From assembly GCF_001440405.1 (NCBI RefSeq), contig NZ_LLXX01000143.1, forward strand, positions 97,403 to 161,402: a stretch of DNA of 64,000 nucleotides, given 5' to 3'. This document shows, piece by piece, positions 9,386 through 18,572 of the stretch. The stretch's first letter is position 1, and the number at the start of each line of letters is the position of its first letter. This stretch comes from Bradyrhizobium valentinum. GTDB lineage: Bacteria; Pseudomonadota; Alphaproteobacteria; Rhizobiales; Xanthobacteraceae. Below the pieces are notes generated by a model. The model was not told the origin of the DNA. It made no database searches and worked only from the letters and a program-made list of their open reading frames with translations. The position numbers were made by a program, and so were the translations under genes.

Positions 9386-10621
9386 TTAAGAACGCAGAGC
9401 CGTGGACGGGGAGGATGCTGCAAGAATTAGTGCCGAACGCCATGCCACCACAGCGTTTTCCAACGAAAACCGTTTGATGCTATTGCGCAGTCGGGTCACT
9501 CGAATATCGCGCTCTTCATCACTCAAGCTGGCGAGCGATCTCATCCCCGCAGAAATATCGGCTACATCGAGGGGATCTACGTAAACCGCCGAATCGCCGG
9601 CAACCTCTTGTAGTGCCCCGCCACGTCCCAGAAGCGGTACGAGGCCATAGTCAATTGCCTCGGCGGCGGGCAGACCGAAACCCTCCAGCAAACTAGGTAA
9701 CACGAATCCATTGGCATTCTTGTAGAGCCACCTCAGCTCCTCATCGCTTACGTATCCGGGAACCATGACACCGGGTGTGTCCTGCGCTAATTTTATGACC
9801 TGTTCAGCTCCGGGCTCTGGACCGCCACAGATGACGTATGCGTAACCTTCATTGGCAAGGTCAGAGGCATTGAATGCCTCAATGCAACGCATCTGATTTT
9901 TACGAGCGCCAATGCTCCCCACCGTCAAGAAGAACTTCGCGGGAATGCCGGGGACCGCTCGCGCGTCATCGCGTTTCATCCCGGTTCGGATGGGAGGATA
10001 GACGACTTGCATCAGTGGAAAGTCGCTTCCCCAAATTCTAACAAAATCACTGCGCGAGGCCTCACTGACGAAGAGCATGAATGGCTTTGCTGCCTTGATC
10101 CTGTCGAAAGCAAGCGCGTAGAGTTCTCGAACTCCCGGACTGTAGAGGTCAGGATGGGTGAGGGGGCCCATATCGTGGCACAGGACCACATCGCGCGCCT
10201 TCATTTGATAAAGGACACACTCCCGCGGATCAGTAAATACCATCGGACGAGAATGAGAAATGGGCGCTAAGACCTGATAGCTAAAAGGCCACTGTGCACG
10301 CATGTTGACTTCCATGCGAGCCAACCTGCCAAGAACTCGTGCTATATTTTTGGGCGGCAAATCGGTTAGCGGAATTCTCCAATAATAGCAGCTGTGAATA
10401 AGATCTCGGGATGCGTTAATCATGTCCCTGCAAAAAAAATACTTACCAGTTCGGTTGTTAAGCGCTAGCGTAAATTCACAATCCAGAGCGTTAGCGAGAT
10501 CAACCACTATACAATCCTCGTGGGTCGGATGCGCGGGCGCCGGGGAAATATGCTTTGATAGAAGCCGGGCTATATCTTCTAATGTGTATTGCTTAAAATG
10601 GGAATGCTCTGCATAGGGCAA
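9386..10621 (-). CDS. Family 4 glycosyltransferase, N-terminus possibly altered
   Basis: A 411-residue GT4 enzyme. The C-terminal donor domain has LTVGSIGARKNQ, VICGG and LLEGFGLPAAEAIDYG, with the E-x7-E spacing. The middle contains VLCHDMGPLTHP and FVSEASRSDF, as in other bacterial GT4 proteins. The only start that keeps the full open frame is a TTG at 10621, and an IS3 transposase remnant begins within about 20 bp upstream. The original 5' end and promoter may therefore have been replaced by the insertion. If so the gene may be poorly expressed or slightly truncated. The catalytic half is intact. Confidence 0.75.
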   Translation of the reverse strand: MPYAEHSHFKQYTLEDIARLLSKHISPAPAHPTHEDCIVVDLANALDCEFTLALNNRTGKYFFCRDMINASRDLIHSCYYWRIPLTDLPPKNIARVLGRLARMEVNMRAQWPFSYQVLAPISHSRPMVFTDPRECVLYQMKARDVVLCHDMGPLTHPDLYSPGVRELYALAFDRIKAAKPFMLFVSEASRSDFVRIWGSDFPLMQVVYPPIRTGMKRDDARAVPGIPAKFFLTVGSIGARKNQMRCIEAFNASDLANEGYAYVICGGPEPGAEQVIKLAQDTPGVMVPGYVSDEELRWLYKNANGFVLPSLLEGFGLPAAEAIDYGLVPLLGRGGALQEVAGDSAVYVDPLDVADISAGMRSLASLSDEERDIRVTRLRNSIKRFSLENAVVAWRSALILAASSPSTALRS

Positions 10622-10641
10622 GCCACATTAACCTGAACCAC

Positions 10642-10767
10642 GCATACCACGGCTCGATCGGCCGATATCTCGACTTCTACAATCGCTGCCGCCCCCATTC
10701 GAGCCTTGACGACCGCACCCCGGATCAAGCCTACTTCGATCTTCCTCCGCTCCGCGCGGCGGCCTAA
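10642..10767 (+). pseudogene. C-terminal remnant of an IS3-family transposase (OrfB)
   Basis: About 40 codons encode IGRYLDFYNRCRPHSSLD followed by DRTPDQAYF and a stop at 10765-10767. This is the well-known end of IS3-family OrfB proteins, including the last part of the integrase core. Everything upstream of about 10642 is missing. The following bases (CCCCGGCAGAGGCTCCACTTA) resemble the outer end of such an element. It abuts the 5' end of the leftward GT4 gene. Confidence 0.75.
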
Positions 10768-10832
10768 CCCCGGCAGAGGCTCCACTTATCGACGCGGAAT
10801 TTTTGTTCAGACAACCGGGACCGGCTCACTTT

Positions 10833-10851
10833 ACACTTCAGGGTTAAGTGT
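10833..10851. promoter_or_regulatory. Short dyad upstream of the SDR gene
   Basis: ACACTTCAGGGTTAAGTGT is a 6-bp perfect inverted repeat around a 7-bp centre, 117 bp before the GTG start at 10968. A second overlapping pair of dyads, GGCAT/ATGCC and CATAG/CTATG, lies at 10894-10912. Both could be operator sites for the CDP-sugar cassette. Function is inferred from position only. Confidence 0.35.
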
Positions 10852-10967
10852 TAATCTGCCTCGTACATAACGCAACCATTTAGGTCGGCTTGTGGCATAG
10901 TCATGCCTATGTATCGGGGCCGCGCACGACCTAGGGATTAAGTATACTCGGCCCGAAAGGTGCTTTT

Positions 10968-12023
10968 GTGAGGATATTAATAACTGGCAATATGGGTTAT
11001 GTGGGCCCTTCGGTGGTTAGCCATTTGCGTGCGGGACACCCCGGCGCGATATTGCATGGTTTTGATAATGCATATTTCGCGCATTGTCTGACTGGCACGA
11101 CGATGTTTCCCGAACGAAATCTCGACAAACAATTTTACGGAGACGTTCGATCAATTTCTCCGGATATACTTAAGGGCTATGATGCGGTCGTCCAACTAGC
11201 GGCCATTTCGAACGATCCGATGGGAAATCAGTTCGAAGCTGTAACATTCGACATTAACCAGAATACGACGATTTCGATTGCAAAAGCTGCGGAAGCATCG
11301 GGGGTGAAAAACTTTGTTTTCGCATCGAGCTGCAGTGTCTATGGCGCTGCCGAGGGTCTGCCGCGCAAGGAGACTGATCCGCTCAACCCCATCACAGCCT
11401 ATGCGAAATCCAAAATTGGTGCGGAACGAGAGCTCAGTGAGATCAAGACGGATATGGTCGTGACCTGCTTACGGTTCGCCACCGCGTGTGGCATGTCCGA
11501 TCGGCTGCGGCTCGATTTGGTCCTTAACGATTTCGTTGCGTGTGCGGTTAGCAAAGGCGAGATCTCCGTTCTGTCGGATGGCTCACCGTGGCGCCCACTG
11601 ATTGATGTTGCCGACATGGGACGCGCGATCGAATGGGCAGTCGGAAGAACGGCTGACCAAGGCGGTCCCTTTCTAGCTATCAATGCCGGCTCGGACGATC
11701 GTAATTATCAGGTTCGAGATCTTGCGAATGCGGTTGCCGCCGCAATACCGGGTACAAAGGTTTCCATAAATACATCGGCTCCGGCGGATAGCCGTTCCTA
11801 TCAAGTCGATTTCGGACTTTATCGGTCGTTGGCTGCTGGTTACCTACCGGTGGTAAGCCTCGATCAATCAATCCAGAATCTGATCGCGGGTCTTCAGCGA
11901 ATGAATTTCAAGGATACGGATTTCCGCAGTTCCGAATTCATGCGCTTGAAAGTACTGCAGGGGCATATCGCAAACGATCGACTGGATACAATTTTGCATT
12001 GGAAATCGCGCGCGCGGCAATAG
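10968..12023 (+). CDS. Extended SDR, NAD-dependent sugar-nucleotide epimerase/dehydratase
   Basis: A 351-residue extended short-chain dehydrogenase. The NAD-binding loop is TGNMGYVG (residues 6-13) and the catalytic pair is Y145/K149 in AYAKSK, with SSCSVYG at 120-126 in the Ser position. Family members epimerise, dehydrate or reduce the sugar of a nucleotide sugar. The next gene makes CDP-glucose, so a CDP-hexose substrate is likely, but the sequence does not resolve between a 4-epimerase, a 4,6-dehydratase and a 4-reductase. The GTG start at 10968 has GAAAGG about 8 bp upstream. It is followed by 292 bp before rfbF. Confidence 0.8.
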   Translation: MRILITGNMGYVGPSVVSHLRAGHPGAILHGFDNAYFAHCLTGTTMFPERNLDKQFYGDVRSISPDILKGYDAVVQLAAISNDPMGNQFEAVTFDINQNTTISIAKAAEASGVKNFVFASSCSVYGAAEGLPRKETDPLNPITAYAKSKIGAERELSEIKTDMVVTCLRFATACGMSDRLRLDLVLNDFVACAVSKGEISVLSDGSPWRPLIDVADMGRAIEWAVGRTADQGGPFLAINAGSDDRNYQVRDLANAVAAAIPGTKVSINTSAPADSRSYQVDFGLYRSLAAGYLPVVSLDQSIQNLIAGLQRMNFKDTDFRSSEFMRLKVLQGHIANDRLDTILHWKSRARQ

Positions 12024-12315
12024 CAGGCCAAGATGCACCGTCGTTCTGCAGAAGAACCTGCGAGTCTTAGTTTGTCGACGACGCCAGCGACTTCTTTTGC
12101 CGACATTGTGGGAATGAGTATGCTGCTATGCGCGGCCTGAACCGTCTTATCCGCTCGAGGCTCTCGTTTGCCGCGAATGCAGGTTAGTGCAGACGGGTGA
12201 CATGTTGGCCGCGGAAAGATATATTCCGGGCAGACTATGCATATTTCTCGTCACATTACACATCAGCGGCGAAGAAGTGTGGATATTGGCTGGTCCAGTA
12301 TTGAGGGGCTGTTAA

Positions 12316-13095
12316 ATGAAAGTCGTTGTTTTTGCGGGCGGTCTCGGCACCAGGCTGAGCGAAGAAACCGCGATCAGGCCGAAGCCGATGGTTGAGATCG
12401 GGGGACGTCCGATCATCTGGCATATCATGCAATGCTACGCCAATTACGGGCTATCAGATTTCGTTGTACTCGGGGGATACAAAGTCGAGTTCATTCGGCA
12501 ATATTTTCTGAATTATCGACTGCACTCTTCCGATTTTACGATCGATATGTCGAATGGCGAGATTCTATGGTGTGTGTCGAAGGGCGTGCCATGGCGTGTC
12601 ACTGTGCTAGACACTGGTCTTGATACGATGACTGGCGGGCGCATGAAACGGGCGCGAAATATTATTGGTAATGATACGTTCTGCCTGACCTACGGCGACG
12701 GTGTAAGCGATGTGGACATTGGTAAGCTTATTGCCTTCCATCGTGAGGGTGGTGCCTGGGCGACGGTAACAACGGTTGAGCCGCCGGGCCGTTTCGGCGT
12801 GCTGAACTTTGCCGATGATGGAAAGAAGATTGCTTCGTTTCGCGAGAAGGACGGCCGTGATGTTGGTCTTGTGAACGCAGGTTTCTTCGTGTGCGAGCCC
12901 GAGGTCTTTGATTTAATCGATGATGATGCGACCGTGTGGGAACAGGCACCCATGCGACGCCTGGTCGACGCTGGGCAGTTGCGCGGCTACCACCATAGTG
13001 GATTTTGGCAAAGCATGGATACACTACGCGACAAGCAAGCGCTGGAGGATTTTTGGGCAAAAGGAAACGCGCCGTGGAAGGTTTGGAACGACTAG
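12316..13095 (+). CDS. rfbF: Glucose-1-phosphate cytidylyltransferase
   Basis: A 259-residue nucleotidyltransferase that makes CDP-glucose from CTP and glucose 1-phosphate. The signature AGGLGTRLSEET is at residues 7-18 and RPKPMVEIGG at 21-30; the rest (WHIMQCYANYG, GGYKVEFIRQYF, TYGDGVSDVDI, LVNAGFFVCEPEVF, GFWQSMDTLRDK) follows the RfbF pattern closely and the length matches the family. Start: ATG at 12316 with GAGGGG 8-9 bp upstream. It heads a cassette with the SAF-domain oxidoreductase and the rfbC-like gene. Its product normally feeds 3,6-dideoxy or branched sugars. No CDP-glucose 4,6-dehydratase (rfbG) is recognisable in this window. Confidence 0.9.
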   Translation: MKVVVFAGGLGTRLSEETAIRPKPMVEIGGRPIIWHIMQCYANYGLSDFVVLGGYKVEFIRQYFLNYRLHSSDFTIDMSNGEILWCVSKGVPWRVTVLDTGLDTMTGGRMKRARNIIGNDTFCLTYGDGVSDVDIGKLIAFHREGGAWATVTTVEPPGRFGVLNFADDGKKIASFREKDGRDVGLVNAGFFVCEPEVFDLIDDDATVWEQAPMRRLVDAGQLRGYHHSGFWQSMDTLRDKQALEDFWAKGNAPWKVWND

Positions 13096-13132
13096 TCTCC
13101 GCCGACCACCTTCTGTGCAGGATGGTATCGAG

Positions 13133-14461
13133 ATGTTTATAGTTGATAACGCGCTCAAGCAACGCGAGGAAGACGGAAAACCAATCCTCGTAGGCATGAT
13201 CGGCGCGGGTTTTATGGGCCGCGGTATTGCGCTTCAAATCATCTCCGCAACGCCAGGAATGCGGCTCTGCGCAATTTCCAATCGTAATATCGCAGCAGCG
13301 ATTCGGGCTTATACTGAGGCCGGCATCGAACCCACTCAGTGCGGAAACAGGGCTGCGCTGGAAGCAGCGATTCTCGCTGGCGTTCCAGCGGTAACGGACG
13401 ATGCGCTCGCGCTCGCTCAGGCCGATGGCTTAGACGCCATCATTGAGGTGACGGGATCGCTTGACTACGCCGCCGTCGCGGTGTTGACGGCGATCAATGC
13501 CGGTAAGCATGTCGTGCAAATGAACGCTGAGCTCGACGGCACCGTCGGACCGATACTCAAACGCAAAGCGGACGAAAAAGGTGTGATCTATAGCTTCTCT
13601 GACGGCGATCAGCCCGGCGTGCAGATGAACCTGTTTCGCTTTGTCAAAGGGCTTGGCGTGAAGCCGGTCCTGTGCGGCAATATCAAAGGACTTCACGATC
13701 CATATCGCAATCCCACGACCCAGCAAGCGTTCGCGCAGACATGGGGGCAGAAGCCTGCCATGGTGGCATCCTTTGCAGACGGAACCAAAATCTCCTTCGA
13801 GCAGGCAATCGTCGCGAATGCTACAGCTATGAAAGTGGCGCGCCGCGGTATGCTGGGACCGGACTTCTCGAACGGCAAGCCCGCGGCACCGATGATCCCT
13901 TTGGAAGAGGCTGTAAGCGCTTTCTCAGAGCATCTCGATAGGGGTGGTCCAGGGATCGTTGACTATATTGTCGGCGTCCGACCGGCACCTGGCGTATTCG
14001 TTCTAGGAACGATCGAGAATCCTCGCCAGCAACATTACCTCAATCTCTATAAGCTTGGTACCGGCCCTTACTACTGTTTTTATACGCCGTATCATCTTTG
14101 CCATTTTGAAGTGCCGACCTCGGTAGGCCGCGCCGTACTGTTTCGCGATGCTGTGCTCGCTCCGATTGCCGGTCCGGAAGTCGGCGTGGTCGCGCTCGCT
14201 AAGAAGAATCTGGTGCCAGGCGACACAATTTTAGAGTTGGGTGGTTATGAAGCGTATGGTGTCGCAGAAAATATCGAAGCCATAAGATTTGAGAATTTGA
14301 TCCCAATTGGATTGGCTCTTGGCGCAAAGATCATACGTCCGGTGGCAAAGGACAGGCCGCTTACCTTCGATGATGTCGAGGTGCCCGACGGCCGTGTAAT
14401 AGACGCGCTATACAGGGAGCAGGAGCGCGTCTTTGCGCCTCCTTCCATCAAAGTTGAATAA
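13133..14461 (+). CDS. NAD(P)-dependent oxidoreductase with C-terminal SAF domain
   Basis: A 442-residue protein of the homoserine-dehydrogenase-like/SAF family. The Rossmann loop is MIGAGFMGRG (residues 22-31). Domain order is a nucleotide-binding domain (about 17-160), a central catalytic domain, then a SAF domain (about 345-425, starting near GVVALAKKNLVPGDTI). SAF domains also occur in antifreeze proteins and in sialic acid and pilus-assembly proteins. Members of this family appear in sugar-nucleotide clusters, where the exact step is generally not established. The ATG at 13133 is preferred because it opens directly into the conserved start; the frame upstream overlaps rfbF in another register. 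Only 37 bp separate it from rfbF and 37 bp from the next gene, so one transcript is likely. Confidence 0.78.
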   Translation: MFIVDNALKQREEDGKPILVGMIGAGFMGRGIALQIISATPGMRLCAISNRNIAAAIRAYTEAGIEPTQCGNRAALEAAILAGVPAVTDDALALAQADGLDAIIEVTGSLDYAAVAVLTAINAGKHVVQMNAELDGTVGPILKRKADEKGVIYSFSDGDQPGVQMNLFRFVKGLGVKPVLCGNIKGLHDPYRNPTTQQAFAQTWGQKPAMVASFADGTKISFEQAIVANATAMKVARRGMLGPDFSNGKPAAPMIPLEEAVSAFSEHLDRGGPGIVDYIVGVRPAPGVFVLGTIENPRQQHYLNLYKLGTGPYYCFYTPYHLCHFEVPTSVGRAVLFRDAVLAPIAGPEVGVVALAKKNLVPGDTILELGGYEAYGVAENIEAIRFENLIPIGLALGAKIIRPVAKDRPLTFDDVEVPDGRVIDALYREQERVFAPPSIKVE

Positions 14462-14498
14462 GCATGCACCGACGCCAAAGGTAATCAAGGGTCATCGG

Positions 14499-15047
14499 AT
14501 GATATTTAACAAGACAAGCTTGAAGGATGCGTGGCTGCTCGACATCGAGCCTCATGGAGATGCCCGCGGCTTTTTTGCACGTACAATGTGCAAGGACGAG
14601 TTTGTTGAACATGGTCTCATTAGCGACTATGTTCAGCAGAACATGTCATTCACGCTTTACAAAGGGACGCTGCGTGGAATGCACTTTCAGCGCGGGACAG
14701 CCGCGGAAGCTAAGCTCGTTCGGTGCGTAAAAGGAGCTATCGTTGACGTCATCGTCGATATCCGTTGCAATTCTACAACGTACTTGAAGCATGAGGCGTT
14801 CGAGCTGACCGAGCACAATCGCCGCCAACTCTATGTGCCGGCAGGATTTGCCCATTCTTTTCAAACGCTGACCGATGATGTCGAGGTCAGCTATTTGGTC
14901 TCAGCACCATACACCCCGTCTGCTGAGGGTGGACTGCTCTACAGCGATCCGGTGCTGGGAATAAAGTGGCCGCTTGAGGTAACAAATATCTCCGAGAAAG
15001 ATGCCTCTTGGCCGCTGATTGAAAAGGGCGCTAATCCGCTTTGCTAA
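14499..15047 (+). CDS. rfbC: dTDP-4-dehydrorhamnose 3,5-epimerase family protein
   Basis: An 182-residue cupin of the RmlC/RfbC family. Visible signatures are DARGFFARTMCKDEF (residues about 22-36), GTLRGMHFQ with the conserved His, KLVRCVKGAIVDVIVDIR, and VPAGFAHSFQTL. Family enzymes epimerise C3 and/or C5 of 4-keto-6-deoxy sugars bound to a nucleotide. Here the neighbouring gene makes CDP-glucose, so the substrate may be a CDP-linked keto sugar rather than dTDP-linked; this is inference. The ATG at 14499 starts MIFNKTSLKDAWLLDIEPHG, the expected family N-terminus. It is the last gene of the cassette. Confidence 0.85.
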   Translation: MIFNKTSLKDAWLLDIEPHGDARGFFARTMCKDEFVEHGLISDYVQQNMSFTLYKGTLRGMHFQRGTAAEAKLVRCVKGAIVDVIVDIRCNSTTYLKHEAFELTEHNRRQLYVPAGFAHSFQTLTDDVEVSYLVSAPYTPSAEGGLLYSDPVLGIKWPLEVTNISEKDASWPLIEKGANPLC

Positions 15048-15342
15048 CGCCATATCCACTTGGATTGATGGCCCGAAATTAACAAGAAATATCCGCGGTG
15101 TGACGCGCGGGCGTCCCTTTCCGGTAGCGCTTGTATGATTTTTTGGTCTCCTACCAATTTCGTAGACCAGCATTTGCCGTGCAGCAGGCCTTAGCAAAAA
15201 AGTCAGCCTTCAAACTGAGACACTACAACGGTGCGCGGATGGGTGCCGTTGGAATCCAAGACTACTGAGGATTCGAGCTACGGTTCCGCGTAAGGTATTC
15301 CTCCGCCGAAGACCGCCTTGCCTGAGACGAGAATGATGTGAA
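15048..15342. other. Intergenic stretch before an IS66 fragment
   Basis: About 295 bp after the rfbC-like gene with no reading frame that I recognise. It ends at a perfect palindrome (15343-15376) that overlaps the start of an IS66 transposase fragment. Confidence 0.35.
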
Positions 15343-15376
15343 GACATAGGCGTATGACTGGTCATACGCCTATGTC
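15343..15376. repeat. Perfect 16-bp inverted repeat with 2-bp loop
   Basis: GACATAGGCGTATGAC at 15343-15358 is followed by TG and then by its exact reverse complement at 15361-15376. Such a long perfect hairpin could mark the end of a mobile element or a protein-binding site. The last bases of the palindrome are the first codons of an IS66-type tnpA remnant. Confidence 0.75.
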
Positions 15377-15585
15377 GAAGGTCGCCCGCCTGGACGTGAT
15401 TTCGTCCGGTGCGCGGCGTCGCTGGACGCTGGAAGAGAAGCAGCGGATCGTTGCGGAGAGTTACGCGGCATTGCGGCAGGTGTCAGCGACAGCGCGTCGG
15501 AACGGGCTATCTGCGAGCCAGCTGTTTACGTGGCGGCGCCAGGCCCGGGATGGGCGCCTGGTGGAAGCGGATGAGGTGGTAAGGT
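15372..15585 (+). pseudogene. N-terminal fragment of IS66-family TnpA
   Basis: About 70 codons starting at the ATG at 15372. They contain RRRWTLEEKQRIVAES and RRNGLSASQLFTWRRQAR, the helix-turn-helix region typical of the IS66 TnpA accessory protein. Similarity stops near 15585 and the frame then runs into unrelated sequence. No TnpB or TnpC is present, so this is a truncated element. What follows up to 15841 looks like further debris that I could not identify. Confidence 0.7.
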
Positions 15586-15841
15586 TTGACCTGCCCCTGA
15601 ACTTTCATCCAGCGGCGATTAGAGTCTCGGTGGGTTTTACGCCGTCAGGCACGGGTGGAGCAACGTGGGATCGGCGGAGCAAACTTGGGGGCAACGTCAC
15701 CGGTTACGATATGGGCGCATTCGTCTTTGGCCCACTCGCTCAATTTCAATCGCTATCGCCGTCAGCCAACAGGCGATACGGATCATCTGAGCTGCTTGCA
15801 GATTGTGCTAAAATCACAAGCGCGTAGCTGAGTTTGGCCTG

Positions 15842-16717
15842 CTAATCCGCGCCAAGTGGAAGTTGCGTTAGCTCGGAGATGGGTTTGCCGTAATCTGGAT
15901 GAGTAAACAAGTGCGCGACGAAAATCTGCTCATGCCATATTTGAGGAATTCGCCTATTCGAGAACCGTAGACCGCTGACAGGCGCGATTTTAATATCCTT
16001 ATGCTGCGCATTGAACTCTTTGACCGCCAACAGTTCGCCGGTAAAATCATTGTAAGCCCAATCGATATCACCGACCATATCGTCGAAGTAGCAGGCGACC
16101 CGAGGCAACAGATACCGATGGTTTGTCTCGAAAATCTTTAACGCCGCGACCGTCGAGGAATAGTAATCGAGATCGAAAGCAATAAAGCCTATTGGCGGAG
16201 GATTCTCTTGCTCGGCAAAATTTCGCAGAGTTTCCGTAACGTCGCCGAGGACCAGTCTGGCTGACTTGAGACGAGCTCTCAGTTTTGGGACGTCCATAGC
16301 AAAATAGCCGGCTTGCCAGAGATAAGGCATGTCGCGGTAGTCCTCCGGCGCTGGCATGCCCTTTCCAGTGTCAAAGCCGAAGACCACGACCTCTACTCCG
16401 GTTTCGGCGCGGGTCGCCTCGGCATGTCGTTCCATTGCTACCAGCCCTGCACCGCCGGCGACGCCGAACTCAATGCATGAAATGCGCGAATGCCCGAGTT
16501 TCCGTGCCAGCATTGCGGACTGCAGCATGCAATGTCCGTAATTCGCTCGCTCGATCGTGCCATAATCGAGCTTGCGTTGGTAGGCTTTTACAATTCCGAA
16601 CCGTCGGTCTAGTGCTCGGAGAATCAGATAGCGAGCAGGAATCGGGTCTTGTGAGAACAGCTTACGTTGCAACAACCCGCGCACTCTACGGGCTAATTTG
16701 TTGAGAGGAAGTGGCAT
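15842..16717 (-). CDS. TylF-like class I methyltransferase family protein
   Basis: A 291-residue protein with the pattern of macrocin O-methyltransferase (TylF/MycF) relatives: CIEFGVAGGAG for the SAM loop (about residues 81-91), VVFGFDTGKGMPAPEDYRDM, LGDVTETL, IGFIAFDLDYYSST and YFDDM, where the two Asp-rich strands would bind the metal. In polysaccharide loci such proteins O-methylate a sugar. The ATG at 16717 has GAGGAATAA upstream. It is transcribed leftward, possibly with the flippase gene 212 bp upstream. The exact acceptor is unknown. Confidence 0.72.
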   Translation of the reverse strand: MPLPLNKLARRVRGLLQRKLFSQDPIPARYLILRALDRRFGIVKAYQRKLDYGTIERANYGHCMLQSAMLARKLGHSRISCIEFGVAGGAGLVAMERHAEATRAETGVEVVVFGFDTGKGMPAPEDYRDMPYLWQAGYFAMDVPKLRARLKSARLVLGDVTETLRNFAEQENPPPIGFIAFDLDYYSSTVAALKIFETNHRYLLPRVACYFDDMVGDIDWAYNDFTGELLAVKEFNAQHKDIKIAPVSGLRFSNRRIPQIWHEQIFVAHLFTHPDYGKPISELTQLPLGAD

Positions 16718-16929
16718 TTATTCCTCGCAAAATTGTGCGTCAGTTGGGTGGTTTTAGCTTGCGGTTCCGGTTCTTGGCTAGATCAAGCCGTCGGCTGAGT
16801 CCCACTCGGCAAGATTCGGTACGGGTGCGCGACGAATTCTCCGAGTATCATACGTCGACAACACTAATCTCGTAAAGGCGCAGAGACGGAGTTCGCCTCC
16901 CGTGGTCATTGTACAACGATCTGAGCGGC

Positions 16930-18444
16930 TTATAAATCCTTGCGAGGCACTTCTGCCGCCTCGTGCCAAAAATTGCGTACGGCGCCTACTATCCTCGATT
17001 CAAATCCATCTGGGCAGCCTGCCAGCCGCCAAAGCAGAAATATTGATGCTCCATACGCAGCCGCGCCGCTGCTCGCCACCGCCGCCAGACCAAGCGCCAA
17101 CGGAAGAAACTCTTCGACGCCGGCAAGCCGTCTTTCAAGGGGAAAAACGACTATCGCCATGACCAAACAGCTCAATATCGGTCGCCAGGGACCGAACACC
17201 TGAGTTCGTATCGGTAGCCGAATCAACTCGCGCACCGCGAACATCGAGCACGCCGCCACAACAACCCCAGTCGCGAGGCGAACGACGAGAACGCCTGCAA
17301 TACCGTAATAAAGGGTTCCATATATCATCAGGGGAAACTTGAAAATGAACTCAATCGAGGAAAGCCGAAGTAAGATCTTGGTTTTACTTAGCGCCATCGA
17401 TAACGGCGCAAGGGGGGCGACAAACAGCGAGGGGACGATCGCCAGAGAAAGCCAGCGCAGGATGGGGGCGGCCTCGATCCATTGCCCGCCGAGGATAATC
17501 CGAATCATCGGTTCTGAGATCAAACTCATCCCCACCATGATAGGGATTCCTGCGCCTACTATGGCCGTTGCGCTGTTCTGATAGGCAGCTGCGAGCCTGC
17601 GGGAGTTTCCCCTTAACAGTGAAAATGCCACCATCAGCGGGTTCAACACCTGCATTACGATCACCTGCGTGGGCAGAACTGCCAGGTTTGCAGCCATTGA
17701 GAAACGGCCAAGGTCCAGTCGGTTTACGAAGCGGCCGAGCAGCAGCTGATCCATCTGCCAGTTTAGCGCGTTCACGACCTGGGACGCCGTCGACCAGCCG
17801 AGAAAGCCTGAAAATTTGCGCCATTCCTGCAGCGTTAACGTGGGCCAATATGGAGCAAGCACATAGGTGAGTATGACCATCGAGACCGGCGCCGCGATGG
17901 TGGCGGATGCGAGCGACCAGTAATTTTGAGTCGACCAGGCAAGACTGACAGAAATCGCGAAAGCGAAAATTTTGCCGGCGACTTCGATGACAAAGTGGGG
18001 CCGAAAATCCAAATTCCGGGAAAATTCGGCAATCCGCGGGCTACCAAGACTGCGCGCCACTGGCGAGATGGCGAGCGCGGGGATCAGACTGATCAACCTT
18101 GGATCGCCATAAGCCAGCGCAAATGGCCAAGCCAGAATGAGTAAGATCAGCGCCAGTGCCAGTCCACGCAGCAAGCCGAGCGTAAACGCTGTATCGAGAT
18201 CCGCCTTTGTCAGTGTGGGCAAACGCACGAGCGCCTGGATTACGGGGAGCTCCATCACGGCCTCGGTGACCATGATGATGGACATCGCGATTGCCACGAG
18301 GCCAAAATCTGCCGGCGAAAGAAGTCGGCCCAGCACCAATAGTGTTACGAGATCGATGCAGCGAGTGACTAGTCGAAGGGCGATCAACAAAGTCGCCCCA
18401 CCGGCAGTGCGAGTGCTCACCCTTCCGCCAAACTTGTCGTTCAA
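16930..18444 (-). CDS. Wzx-like polysaccharide flippase (MOP superfamily)
   Basis: A 504-residue polytopic membrane protein with about 12 to 14 predicted helices. The start resembles the MOP/PST family: a first helix region around ALRLVTRCIDLVTLLVLGR and then LLSPADFGLVAIAMSIIMV, a pattern typical of Wzx and WzxC proteins. It would move the lipid-linked repeat unit across the inner membrane to the periplasm for the Wzy-like polymerase at 3505-4911. The start is a TTG at 18444 with a strong GGAGGAAA site about 6 bp upstream, which decides the start. The gene is on the same strand as the GT8 and GT2 genes upstream. Confidence 0.85.
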   Translation of the reverse strand: MNDKFGGRVSTRTAGGATLLIALRLVTRCIDLVTLLVLGRLLSPADFGLVAIAMSIIMVTEAVMELPVIQALVRLPTLTKADLDTAFTLGLLRGLALALILLILAWPFALAYGDPRLISLIPALAISPVARSLGSPRIAEFSRNLDFRPHFVIEVAGKIFAFAISVSLAWSTQNYWSLASATIAAPVSMVILTYVLAPYWPTLTLQEWRKFSGFLGWSTASQVVNALNWQMDQLLLGRFVNRLDLGRFSMAANLAVLPTQVIVMQVLNPLMVAFSLLRGNSRRLAAAYQNSATAIVGAGIPIMVGMSLISEPMIRIILGGQWIEAAPILRWLSLAIVPSLFVAPLAPLSMALSKTKILLRLSSIEFIFKFPLMIYGTLYYGIAGVLVVRLATGVVVAACSMFAVRELIRLPIRTQVFGPWRPILSCLVMAIVVFPLERRLAGVEEFLPLALGLAAVASSGAAAYGASIFLLWRLAGCPDGFESRIVGAVRNFWHEAAEVPRKDL

Positions 18445-18572
18445 CCGGAATTTCCTCCACTACAGACGGTAGGAACGGCGGTGATCACAAATGTGCTCGA
18501 CGTCGCTACGGCACGTTGTCCCATTTGGCATTCGGACAACAAATGATCCCGAGAAGTGGCGCCCCATGTCAG

